Shown here: one piece after another, positions 34,173 through 41,697 of the stretch | Layout of the letters: every line of letters starts with the position of its first letter | Position numbering within the stretch: position 1 is the stretch's first letter | Assembly (NCBI GenBank): GCA_947501445.1 | Contig: CANMVS010000002.1 | Coordinates: 1-64,000, forward strand | DNA from: an uncultured Rhizobiaceae group bacterium | Lineage (GTDB): Bacteria > Pseudomonadota > Alphaproteobacteria > Rhizobiales > Rhizobiaceae | Length of the DNA stretch: 64,000 nucleotides | Direction of reading: 5' to 3' | Translations under genes and position numbers: made by a program | Notes under the pieces: generated by a model | What the model was told of the DNA's origin: nothing | Database searches by the model: none | The model's input: the letters and a program-made list of their open reading frames with translations, nothing else

Positions 34173-35192
34173 CTATTGTGCTTGCGACCCTTCAGGAATC
34201 TCAAGTCCAATTTCCTCATAGTAGCGTTGTGCACCCGGATGAAGTGCAATGCCGCCGTTTTGGACGGCATAGTCCAATGTCACACGCTCAAGCCAAGGCG
34301 CATCCGCACGCATCTTTTCAGCGCCTTCCCAGAAGGTTTTGGTTATTTGATACACAGCTTCATCATCAAGGTCCGAGCGAACTGCCACACCAACAACAGC
34401 GCCAAGCGTGTAAACATCCTCGGTGTTGCTGACACCATCCCCATAGGCTCCAGCGCGAATGACATCCAGAGAACGACCGGGCCGCTTGGTCGGCTTTAAC
34501 TGATCTGCACTTTGCGCATCAATTTCAGCCTTGTTGGGGCCAAGAATTGTCAGTTCGTTGGTTGCGGCAAGCTGCTCAACCTGCGGAAACGGTGCGATGC
34601 CACCATTTACATATACATCAACCTGCTTGTCCTGAAATGCCTGGAAGGCTGAGGACCAGGATGCCTTGAAGTTTTCATAGTCTTCGCCGACCTTATATCC
34701 GGTCTGCGCTTCAATCCATTGATTGGCCGCATTCCAGGCACCGCCACCCGGTGGACCCAAAAAGACCTTTTTACCTTTGATATCCTTCAGGCTTTTCATG
34801 CCATCATCGGCGTATGTCAGCACATGATAGGCCCCATAGGGAAACCAGTAGACCAGTCGGACATTCTCGGAAAGTTTAGGCGCCTTGGACATTTTCTTGT
34901 ACATGGCCTTGCCGTTTTTCATCAGCGAATAGACAACAGGCGACGTCATCACCATGTCCAGCTTGCCTTCAGCCATATCAATGATGTGCTTCGTCGCGGC
35001 ACCTGTTGCATCAACCTGAATTTCGTATTCATCCTGGCCCTGATTGACGATGCTGGCCATGGTTGATTGTGTCAGATAGGCAGAGGTGCCTGGCGCGATG
35101 GTCGCCATTTTAATGACCTCCGCTCCAAGCGCAGTGCCGCTGATGGCACAGGCCGCAACCCCGACCAGCGCAAATTTCAAAAAGTGTCTCAT
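34173..35192 (-). CDS. TAXI-family TRAP transporter solute-binding protein
   Basis: The 339-residue precursor has a signal peptide (MRHFLKFALVGVAACAISGT, cleavage near LGAEV) and a TAXI-type (TRAP-associated extracytoplasmic immunogenic) binding fold. Typical segments are KMATIAPGTSAYLTQSTMAS near the start, KDIKGKKVFLGPPGGGAWNA, and the SSAFQAFQDKQVDVYVNGG loop. It captures a solute in the periplasm and hands it to the TRAP permease whose gene ends only three bases upstream. The ligand is unknown; the adjacent sulfatases suggest an organosulfate or a similar anionic ester. The sulfatase gene follows on the same strand. Confidence 0.93.
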   Translation of the reverse strand: MRHFLKFALVGVAACAISGTALGAEVIKMATIAPGTSAYLTQSTMASIVNQGQDEYEIQVDATGAATKHIIDMAEGKLDMVMTSPVVYSLMKNGKAMYKKMSKAPKLSENVRLVYWFPYGAYHVLTYADDGMKSLKDIKGKKVFLGPPGGGAWNAANQWIEAQTGYKVGEDYENFKASWSSAFQAFQDKQVDVYVNGGIAPFPQVEQLAATNELTILGPNKAEIDAQSADQLKPTKRPGRSLDVIRAGAYGDGVSNTEDVYTLGAVVGVAVRSDLDDEAVYQITKTFWEGAEKMRADAPWLERVTLDYAVQNGGIALHPGAQRYYEEIGLEIPEGSQAQ

Positions 35193-35195
35193 GCG

Positions 35196-37076
35196 TTATC
35201 TCCCATTTTTATCAGTCAGTGGTATAGAATGTGATTTCCCGCTCATGTGATGGGCAAACAACAGGGCGCACCCGGCAATGGCAGCGACAAAAGCCGGAAT
35301 AAATTCCGGAACCAGGACAATGATGGCGCAAAAAAGTCTTAAAAGGCACTGCCACCGCGGCAACGCATAACGTTCAAACCGCGCCAGCGATGTGGCGATC
35401 AGCCAGGTTGACAGCAAGAAGGCCAAAACCGACCAGATCAGGCCAAAAACGGTAAATCCGCTGATCAGCAGGATATCCGGGTGAAAGACGAACAGGAACG
35501 GAATGATGAAACCTGCAATGGATATCCGCAGTGCTTCCATTCCGGTCGCCATGGGTTTCGCACCAGCCAGCGGGGCTGCGGCAAAGGCGGCAAGAGCCAC
35601 GGGCGGCGTTACCACAGACAAAATGCCAAAATAGACCATGAACATGTGAGCCGAAATCGTTGATACACCAAGTTTTTGCAACGCCGGCCCCATAACCACA
35701 GCGATAATAAGGTAGGCTGGAACCGTTGGCACGCCCATCCCCATAACCAGGCATCCAATCATGACCAATATCAGGCTGAGCATAAGGCTTGAGCCGGAAA
35801 CTGAAAGAATGGACTGGGCGAGTTTCAGACCGACGCCGGTCATATTGATCACACCGATGATGAAACCGACGGCCGCGACGATAACAAGCAGTGTTGCGGC
35901 GGTCTTGCCAGCCGATACCAGCGCGCGCCACCACTGCTGAGGATGGCGAAACTTCGGAAACAGCAACAAGGACAGCACGCTTGCGGCAATAAGCGCATAA
36001 TAGCCTGCAAATTGGACTGTGCGGCCGGAAATGAGCAAAACCACAAGCAATGCCAAAGGCAGGAAAAACGACAGGCTCTCCAGCCAATCCTGCCTCGTCA
36101 TTGTTTCGCGATCCTCTGGTGGAATGGCACCAATGCCGAGCTTGCGTGATTCGATAAGCACCACAGCAAACAGGCTCATATAGTAAAACAGCGCCGGGAT
36201 AACTGCTGCCAGAACAATATTGACATAGGCGATACCAGTCACATCGGCCATCATGAAGGCAACCACACCCATGACAGGTGGCATAATCTGCCCACCTGTC
36301 GATGCGGCAGCTTCCACACCACCGGCAAATTTGGGTTTGAAACCGGCCCGCTTGATAATCGGTATGGTAAATACACCGGTTGAAACCACATTCGCCACCG
36401 CAGCACCAGACATGGTGCCAAAGAGTGCCGAGCCAACAATCGAAGCATGGGCAGCACCGCCGGCAAATCTGCCGGTGGCGGAAAATGCCAACTTGAGCAG
36501 CACCTGTCCGGCACCTGACGTTTGCAAAACCGCGCCAAATACAATGAAAACCAGAACCGTGCGACCAACGACTTCGACAGGCCGCCCGTATACACCATCA
36601 CTTGAATACCAAAGGTTTTCAGCAACCCGTGTCCAACTTTCACCAGCACCCCACCATGAAGAAGGCATCAGTACGTAAAGCGCCACAAGGAGAAAGACAG
36701 CCAGCATTGGCGTGCCAAACAATTGCCAGGTCGCAAAACCAATGACCGCAAACCCCATCCAGGCCATGATGAGCTGCGATGTTTCGGCCTCAAGCAGATA
36801 TTCTTCCTGTTCCAGCATGAACAGGATCCACTCCCAGCTTAAATAGACAAACAGGCCAGCCAGTGCGATTTGCAGAAGAACGACCAACGTGCGTACCGGT
36901 GCCGCATCCCTGTCAACAGCGAGAAATGACACACAAAGTGCGATCGCCACGATCAAACCGTAGTAAATCACATTGTCAAATACACCGAAGCCCGCCGTGT
37001 AAATGGCAAGACAGGCCAGCAAAACAGCCAGAATATCGCTCACGGTTCGTGAGCCATGCAGCAACAGACCCAACAC
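35196..37076 (-). CDS. TRAP transporter fused permease (4TM and 12TM)
   Basis: The 626-residue protein fuses the small (DctQ-like) and large (DctM-like) TRAP permease subunits, the usual arrangement for TAXI-type systems. About 17 hydrophobic helices are visible. The large-subunit signature includes GTMSGAAVANVVSTGVFTIP with IIKRAGFKPKFAGGVEAAAS, followed by TGGQIMPPVMGVVAFMMADV. The complex imports a solute with a sodium or proton gradient. Start: GGGAGGAG sits just before GTG 37076 and TTG 37073; the ORF start at 37094 would place this ribosome site inside the gene. It heads a minus-strand operon with the binding protein, sulfatase and metallo-beta-lactamase genes, divergent from the IclR gene. 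Confidence 0.93.
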   Translation of the reverse strand: MLGLLLHGSRTVSDILAVLLACLAIYTAGFGVFDNVIYYGLIVAIALCVSFLAVDRDAAPVRTLVVLLQIALAGLFVYLSWEWILFMLEQEEYLLEAETSQLIMAWMGFAVIGFATWQLFGTPMLAVFLLVALYVLMPSSWWGAGESWTRVAENLWYSSDGVYGRPVEVVGRTVLVFIVFGAVLQTSGAGQVLLKLAFSATGRFAGGAAHASIVGSALFGTMSGAAVANVVSTGVFTIPIIKRAGFKPKFAGGVEAAASTGGQIMPPVMGVVAFMMADVTGIAYVNIVLAAVIPALFYYMSLFAVVLIESRKLGIGAIPPEDRETMTRQDWLESLSFFLPLALLVVLLISGRTVQFAGYYALIAASVLSLLLFPKFRHPQQWWRALVSAGKTAATLLVIVAAVGFIIGVINMTGVGLKLAQSILSVSGSSLMLSLILVMIGCLVMGMGVPTVPAYLIIAVVMGPALQKLGVSTISAHMFMVYFGILSVVTPPVALAAFAAAPLAGAKPMATGMEALRISIAGFIIPFLFVFHPDILLISGFTVFGLIWSVLAFLLSTWLIATSLARFERYALPRWQCLLRLFCAIIVLVPEFIPAFVAAIAGCALLFAHHMSGKSHSIPLTDKNGR

Positions 37077-37131
37077 GTCTCCTCCCAAAGACACCTGCCC
37101 CTATGGTGCAGGGCAATCGTATTATGGAAGT

Positions 37132-37144
37132 GATGGTGCGCCAT
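37132..37144. promoter_or_regulatory. Palindromic operator candidate, TRAP/IclR promoter, site 1
   Basis: ATGG-TGCG-CCAT is a short dyad resembling site 2 nearby (ATGG...CCAT halves). It lies about 56 bp from the permease start, in the divergent promoter. Confidence 0.4.
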
Positions 37145-37176
37145 TGACTGAATATCCGCAATTGTGAAACCATGGG

Positions 37177-37195
37177 CGTGCCATTGGATGGCACG
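37177..37195. promoter_or_regulatory. Palindromic operator candidate, TRAP/IclR promoter, site 2
   Basis: A perfect 8-bp inverted repeat, CGTGCCAT-TGG-ATGGCACG, lies 49 bp upstream of the iclR-type start codon. Length and spacing fit an IclR-family dimer site. Confidence 0.6.
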
Positions 37196-37243
37196 TTCAC
37201 GACTCGATACGTGGCGACACCTTGCAAATTGCGGAGTTTGACC

Positions 37244-38053
37244 ATGACCCTGACGCGAAATCGTTCGCTAGATCGCGGCATCACCCTGCTGGATGCGCTT
37301 GCGCGCCAGGGTGCTTGTTCCCTCAGCACACTTCACGCTGAAACAGGGCTTGCCAAATCTACAATCCGACGTCTTTTGGCAACCATGATGGACCGTCAGA
37401 TTGTGCGGCGCAGCCTGTCCGATCAGCTCTATCGGACCAATGTCGCCATGCCTAACGCCATTGCACGGGCACCTACGCAGGACCAGATGCTTATCATCGA
37501 TGTTGCACTGCCCTATCTGATTGAACTGACAGCAAGTATCGAATGGCCTTCAGACCTGCATATGCTGGAGGATGACTGGATGCATATCGTCGACTCGACC
37601 CGGCCCCTCAGTCCCTATCATCTGTATCGTGGTGAAATAGATCGCAAGATAAACCAGTTCGGTTCAGCCAGTGGGTTGGCGTGCCTGTCGACAATGAGCA
37701 ATAGTCAAATTGAGCAGCGCGCACGCAAAAAGGCCGGAGACCGCATTTGGGGCCTCGATCGCTTTGGGATGGATCTTGAGACATATTTTGCCGAGATTGA
37801 GCAGGCACGCTTGAATGGCTACGGCACCAGATTGCACCATTATCTGGGCGAAACCGTGCTGGACGACAGCCTTGCCGCCATCGCCGTTCCATTGCGAAAG
37901 AACGGCCAAACAATCGCTGCAATTACACTCCTGTGGCCGAGAAACTACCTGACCCCGGAGGCCTTTGCTGCCCGGTATCTAAACGCTCTCAACGCTTCGG
38001 CCAACGCCATTATGACCGAACTCGAGGCCATTCAGAATGCGCAATCAACCTGA
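37244..38053 (+). CDS. IclR-family transcriptional regulator
   Basis: The 269-residue protein has the IclR winged helix at the N-terminus (RSLDRGITLLDALARQG, SLSTLHAETGLAKSTIRRLL) and a C-terminal effector domain ending ALNASANAIMTELEAIQ. IclR proteins repress or activate catabolic and transport genes in response to a small molecule. It is divergent from the TRAP-sulfatase operon, and two palindromes lie between them, so it most likely controls that operon. ATG 37244 has GGAG seven bases upstream. The 3' end overlaps the convergent dehydratase gene by 9 bp. Confidence 0.9.
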   Translation: MTLTRNRSLDRGITLLDALARQGACSLSTLHAETGLAKSTIRRLLATMMDRQIVRRSLSDQLYRTNVAMPNAIARAPTQDQMLIIDVALPYLIELTASIEWPSDLHMLEDDWMHIVDSTRPLSPYHLYRGEIDRKINQFGSASGLACLSTMSNSQIEQRARKKAGDRIWGLDRFGMDLETYFAEIEQARLNGYGTRLHHYLGETVLDDSLAAIAVPLRKNGQTIAAITLLWPRNYLTPEAFAARYLNALNASANAIMTELEAIQNAQST

Positions 38054-39055
38054 GGCCAACATGTCTTTGGCAGGGGTTGCTTCACTCAGGTAAGTTGCAA
38101 AATCTGTGCGGTCGACATTGCCACCGGAAAGAACAACGACAACGGTTTTGCCGCGCCAGCTGGCGCGGTGTTTCAACAGACCGGCGAAGGCAACGGAACC
38201 ACCGGGCTCAACAACCAGCTTTAACCGGTCAAACAACAGTGCCATGGCGTTTTTGACCTCTGCGTCCGAAACAACGAGCCCACCCTGAACCAGCTGCCTG
38301 ATGATTTCAAACGTGATGTCGCCGGGCTGCGGCGTTACGATCGCGTCACAGATCGTGCGTACATCGGTATCTGCTGTTTCTATTCGCCCGGAGACTATGG
38401 AACGCGTAACATCATCATAGCCTGCCGGTTCGGCGCACCAGATTTCCATCTGACTTCGTTTGGCCCTGATCGCAGTTGCAAGTCCGGACAGCAGCCCACC
38501 GCCGCCAACAGGACAGAAAACCGCATCGGCATCGACCCCCAGCGCGCTGAGTTGCGAATCGATCTCAAGACCGGTCGTTCCCTGGCCCGAAATAACGTCA
38601 ACATCGTTAAATGGCGGTACAATTGTCGCGCCGGTCCGGGCTGAAAACTGTTCTGCAATGATGCGCCGGTCCTCACTATGCCGTTCGTAGTGGATGACAT
38701 CTGCGCCATAGCCACGCGTATTGTCTATTTTGATACGTGGCGCATCACTTGGCATGATGTTGGTGGCATGAAGACCCAGTGTCTGAGCAGCAGCTGATAC
38801 ACCCTGTGCGTGGTTTCCCGAGGAATAGGCAACAACCCCGTTTTCGCGCGCTTGTGTCGTCAGGCGTGACAATTTCGTATAGGCACCACGAAATTTGAAT
38901 GAACCGGTTCGTTGAAGACACTCGGCCTTGAAAAGAACCCTTAAGCCGAGCGCATCATTGATCTGCGGTGACTCAAGCAAAGGCGTACGAACAGCCAGCC
39001 CTTCCAGTCTCTTTGCCGCGTCCTCAATGAGTTGAATATCCACACGATTTTGCAT
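38045..39055 (-). CDS. PLP-dependent threonine/serine dehydratase-like enzyme
   Basis: The 336-residue enzyme is a fold-type II PLP protein of the threonine/serine dehydratase, serine racemase and hydroxyaspartate dehydratase group. The PLP lysine lies in RTGSFKFRGAYTKL, the Asn loop in AYSSGNHAQGVSAAA, and the phosphate-binding loop in FCPVGGGGLLSGLA. It lacks the C-terminal ACT-like regulatory domain of biosynthetic IlvA, so it is probably catabolic. It beta-eliminates a hydroxyl or similar leaving group from a 2-amino acid. It follows mgsA by 23 bp on the same strand. AGGTG precedes the ATG. Exact substrate is uncertain. Confidence 0.88.
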   Translation of the reverse strand: MQNRVDIQLIEDAAKRLEGLAVRTPLLESPQINDALGLRVLFKAECLQRTGSFKFRGAYTKLSRLTTQARENGVVAYSSGNHAQGVSAAAQTLGLHATNIMPSDAPRIKIDNTRGYGADVIHYERHSEDRRIIAEQFSARTGATIVPPFNDVDVISGQGTTGLEIDSQLSALGVDADAVFCPVGGGGLLSGLATAIRAKRSQMEIWCAEPAGYDDVTRSIVSGRIETADTDVRTICDAIVTPQPGDITFEIIRQLVQGGLVVSDAEVKNAMALLFDRLKLVVEPGGSVAFAGLLKHRASWRGKTVVVVLSGGNVDRTDFATYLSEATPAKDMLASG

Positions 39056-39078
39056 CGCAATTCACCTGCCTGACCGAG

Positions 39079-39462
39079 TTATTTTGAAGAAACGAGATAT
39101 GCCAGCACGGCATTGGCCGTTGAAGCACTATTGGCCATTGGCAGGTCATAGACCGTCGCAAGCCGGGTCAGCGCCTTTACATCAACATCATGAGGCAGCG
39201 GCGAAAGCGGGTCGACAAAAAATATCAGGCCGTCCAGCATTCCCTCGGCAATCATGGCGCCGATCTGCTGATCACCGCCAAGTGGGCCACTCTTTACACA
39301 GGTCACGAATAATTGCGGGTATGCATTTTGAATACGACCACCGGTCGTGCCGGTGGCAAAAATGCTGAATTCGTGCAGTTGCGTTACATGATCACCAACC
39401 CATTCAACCAACGCATCCTTTCGGGCATCATGTGCTATCAGCGCTATTTTTCCATTCCTCAT
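39079..39462 (-). CDS. mgsA: Methylglyoxal synthase
   Basis: MgsA converts dihydroxyacetone phosphate to methylglyoxal and phosphate, a bypass of lower glycolysis. The 127-residue product has the expected motifs: [20 protein letters not shown] at the N-terminus, phosphate loop [27 protein letters not shown], and [19 protein letters not shown] with catalytic aspartates. ATG 39462 has AGGACAGG upstream. It lies between the GNAT gene (30 bp) and the dehydratase gene (23 bp), so the three are probably one operon. Methylglyoxal is toxic, so expression should be controlled by phosphate or triose-phosphate status. Confidence 0.95.
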   Translation of the reverse strand: MRNGKIALIAHDARKDALVEWVGDHVTQLHEFSIFATGTTGGRIQNAYPQLFVTCVKSGPLGGDQQIGAMIAEGMLDGLIFFVDPLSPLPHDVDVKALTRLATVYDLPMANSASTANAVLAYLVSSK

Positions 39463-39492
39463 CAAAACCTGTCCTCGCAACGTTGATGCACT

Positions 39493-39990
39493 TTATAGGG
39501 TGTTTTCAGCGTCATTGAATGTTTTCTGCAAAGTTGCCTTTTCAAAGTCCCGTTGCAGACTATGTGAAAATGACACGGAGATTGAAACAACTCTGTAACC
39601 GCAGTGCTTGTAAAATGTGATAGCACCGGCATTGCGAACGTGCGTTTCGAGAAACACATCATCATATCCCACACGCCGGATATCGCGTTCCAAGGCAGCA
39701 AGCAGCATTTTGCCTATACCTGTTCGGTGATGTTCCGGATCGACCCACAGGTCAGTAATCTGATTGTTGAGATTGGCACGCGCGCCCCACCCGACTGGTC
39801 GTCGTTTGACAACAGCCATGGTTATTTTGTCCCAGTGCGCAGCGGTAAACTCCACATATGCCCTATAGGCGTTGGGGCGAAGCTCCAGCAAATTCTCTCC
39901 CCACCCGAGTATCGCACTTTCCCAGGCACGAAGTCCTATCAGTGCCAGATGTTCAGCATCGGTAGATCGAGCATTGCGAATTGCAATCAT
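39493..39990 (-). CDS. GNAT-family N-acetyltransferase
   Basis: The 165-residue protein has the GNAT fold. The N-terminus IAIRNARSTDAEHLALIG, the acetyl-CoA loop VDPEHHRTGIGKMLLAALER (R-x-x-G-x-G variant RTGIGK), and the C-terminal NAGAITFYKHCGYRVVS are all typical. The acceptor substrate is unknown. The ATG at 39990 fits the family start, although no good ribosome site is present and the frame extends to 40059. It is the first gene of a probable GNAT-mgsA-dehydratase operon. Confidence 0.88.
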   Translation of the reverse strand: MIAIRNARSTDAEHLALIGLRAWESAILGWGENLLELRPNAYRAYVEFTAAHWDKITMAVVKRRPVGWGARANLNNQITDLWVDPEHHRTGIGKMLLAALERDIRRVGYDDVFLETHVRNAGAITFYKHCGYRVVSISVSFSHSLQRDFEKATLQKTFNDAENTL

Positions 39991-40226
39991 GGTGCCATCG
40001 ACAGACTTTGATAAAAAGGAATTGGGAATCGCGTGGGAAAATTCTGATCGAACACCCACGGCTTTTCAAGTCCTGTTGCTCCCACCATGGCATGCGTTAC
40101 TGATTGATCCGCAACAGACAATTCCTTTAGACAGTTTCGATCTCAAATTGTGGTGTTCAAACATCCATCATGCGCATCGGATAACCAATCGTCAAATTTG
40201 AATGGACCGCATTGAAAGCACAACAC

Positions 40227-40745
40227 ATGCAAAGCAGCGTGTCTGAAGACCCCTTACAAACACCAGCAGATATATCGTTATTTGCCCGCGCAGATCCGGT
40301 TGCCGTGTTCTCTGTTCTCGCAGACCTGCACCATCGGGCAATCTTTTTGCCGTCGGTTGTCAGCGTGGAGGTGGTCGGTTCACCGGTTGTGCAAAAGGGA
40401 ACAGTCTTCAGAGAATTCAGGCGGCCAGGATACCAGGTTCTGGCCGGTCAATATGTAATCACCGACTTTCTGCCGCCAGAATATTTTTCCATTACGCGCG
40501 CACTTTTCGGCTGCCGATTGAAAGCGGCAATCACATTGCGCACTGTGTTGGACGGTTGTGCCATTGAATGCCGTACGACAGCAGGCTCAATGCCCTGGCT
40601 GATGCCTCTGGCACATTTACTAAAGAAAAAATGGACCCGCCGTTTGGAGCGTGATCTGGAAGATATGGCCCGTTATGTCGAATCGCGCGCCAATCCAACA
40701 TGGCGCGCTAGATATTCAGGTTTTGACGGAATCGATAAAACCTGA
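40227..40745 (+). CDS. SRPBCC-family (START-like) protein
   Basis: The 172-residue protein resembles the polyketide cyclase/dehydrase SRPBCC lipid-transfer-like fold. It shows DPVAVFSVLADLHHRAIFLP, alternating beta strands (VVSVEVVGSPVVQKGTVF, YVITDFLPPEYFSITR, RLKAAITLRTVLDG) and a long C-terminal helix WTRRLERDLEDMARYV. Such proteins bind hydrophobic ligands; no ligand is known. The start is uncertain (ATG 40227, or TTG 40212). The last ten codons and stop lie within repeat copy 2, so the C-terminus SGFDGIDKT appears to come from the repeat. Confidence 0.6.
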   Translation: MQSSVSEDPLQTPADISLFARADPVAVFSVLADLHHRAIFLPSVVSVEVVGSPVVQKGTVFREFRRPGYQVLAGQYVITDFLPPEYFSITRALFGCRLKAAITLRTVLDGCAIECRTTAGSMPWLMPLAHLLKKKWTRRLERDLEDMARYVESRANPTWRARYSGFDGIDKT

Positions 40746-40775
40746 ATGCATCAACAAAATCAATGGCCGACACCA
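40714..40775 (-). repeat. Dispersed ~100-bp repeat, copy 2 (minus orientation, partial)
   Basis: Contains the perfect 11-bp hairpin ATTCAGGTTTT / AAAACCTGAAT and the GCATCAACAAAATCAA core. It lacks the first-hairpin half. It lies between two convergent genes: it encodes the end of the SRPBCC protein and finishes just before the sufA stop codon. Confidence 0.85.
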
Positions 40776-40778
40776 TAA

Positions 40779-41186
40779 CTACTTCGCGGGCGTATCCGCA
40801 CGCACCACGGCGTCACCGCGATCCGCAAGCACCTGTAAATCTGCTGGCTTCAATTCAACCGATTCTCCGCACCCGCAGGCAGACGTCTGATTGGGATTGT
40901 TGAAGACAAACCCCGATCGCAGTGTTGTCGTTTCGAAATCCATCTGCGTACCAAGCAGGAACAACACCGCTTCGGGTGCAACATAGACCTGCGCACCGTC
41001 TTTTTCGACGAGATCATCCTTGCTGTTGGCCTCAGTGGCCAGATCAACGGTATATTCCATACCGGCGCAGCCACCTTTTTTTATCCCGACACGCAATCCA
41101 ACCGCAGCCTCTTCAGCAGCGCCAACCAGTTGCTTGACCCGGTCAGCGGCCTTGTCAGTCAGTGTCATGATTTCAAATCGAGCCAT
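40779..41186 (-). CDS. sufA: A-type Fe-S carrier SufA (HesB/IscA family)
   Basis: SufA carries assembled Fe-S clusters to target enzymes. The 135-residue product has the three family cysteines: one in KKGGCAGMEYTVDLA and the pair CGCG in QTSACGCGESVEL. The N-terminal segment of about ten residues and a C-terminal tail rich in Asp/Ala extend past the usual 110-residue length. GGAGAG lies four bases before the ATG at 41186. It is the last gene of the suf operon, 104 bp after sufT. Its stop lies at the boundary of repeat copy 2. Confidence 0.93.
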   Translation of the reverse strand: MARFEIMTLTDKAADRVKQLVGAAEEAAVGLRVGIKKGGCAGMEYTVDLATEANSKDDLVEKDGAQVYVAPEAVLFLLGTQMDFETTTLRSGFVFNNPNQTSACGCGESVELKPADLQVLADRGDAVVRADTPAK

Positions 41187-41290
41187 CGAACTCTCCAGTG
41201 CCTGTTCAGGCAGCGAACCTGCAGGACATTGTATCAGCGTTGTTCAACGCCACTTCCAATACAAGATAAGTCAAATTCCTGTATTTTCAA

Positions 41291-41671
41291 TCAATACCAG
41301 CCGACGGCGATCTGAGCTTCCTCTGACATGCGATCCGGCGTCCAGGGAGGATCAAACGTCATGTTGATCTCTACGCCTGAGATACCCTCAACCGTATTGA
41401 CCGCATTTTCAACCCAACCCGGCATTTCACCGGCGACCGGACAACCCGGTGCCGTCAATGTCATGTCAATTTTCACTGCCCGGTCATCTTCGATATCAAT
41501 GCGATAGATTAATCCAAGCTCGTAAATATCTGCTGGGATTTCCGGGTCGTACACCGTCTTGATTGACGCAATAATATCGTCAGTCAATCGAGCCAGTTCC
41601 TCACGCGGGATAGCAGACTCCACAGGGGCATGGGCGTCGGGTACAGGGTTGGTTTCAAGGTCATCAGTCAT
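41291..41671 (-). CDS. sufT: SUF-system DUF59/MIP18-type protein SufT
   Basis: SufT-type proteins assist Fe-S cluster maturation in SUF systems. The 126-residue product shows the DUF59 core DIIASIKTVYDPEIPADIYE with LGLIYRIDIEDD, then IDMTLTAPGCPVAGEMPGWV with a conserved cysteine, and FDPPWTPDRMSEEAQIAVGW at the end. The N-terminus has a polar extension. It lies 26 bp after sufS and before sufA on the same strand. Confidence 0.92.
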   Translation of the reverse strand: MTDDLETNPVPDAHAPVESAIPREELARLTDDIIASIKTVYDPEIPADIYELGLIYRIDIEDDRAVKIDMTLTAPGCPVAGEMPGWVENAVNTVEGISGVEINMTFDPPWTPDRMSEEAQIAVGWY

Positions 41672-41697
41672 TGTAACAGTCCTGATCTGGTCAAATG

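Noticed and set aside
35196-37076. Fused TRAP permease as an unusual fusion
   Set aside because: Fusion of the small and large subunits is normal for TAXI-type TRAP systems.
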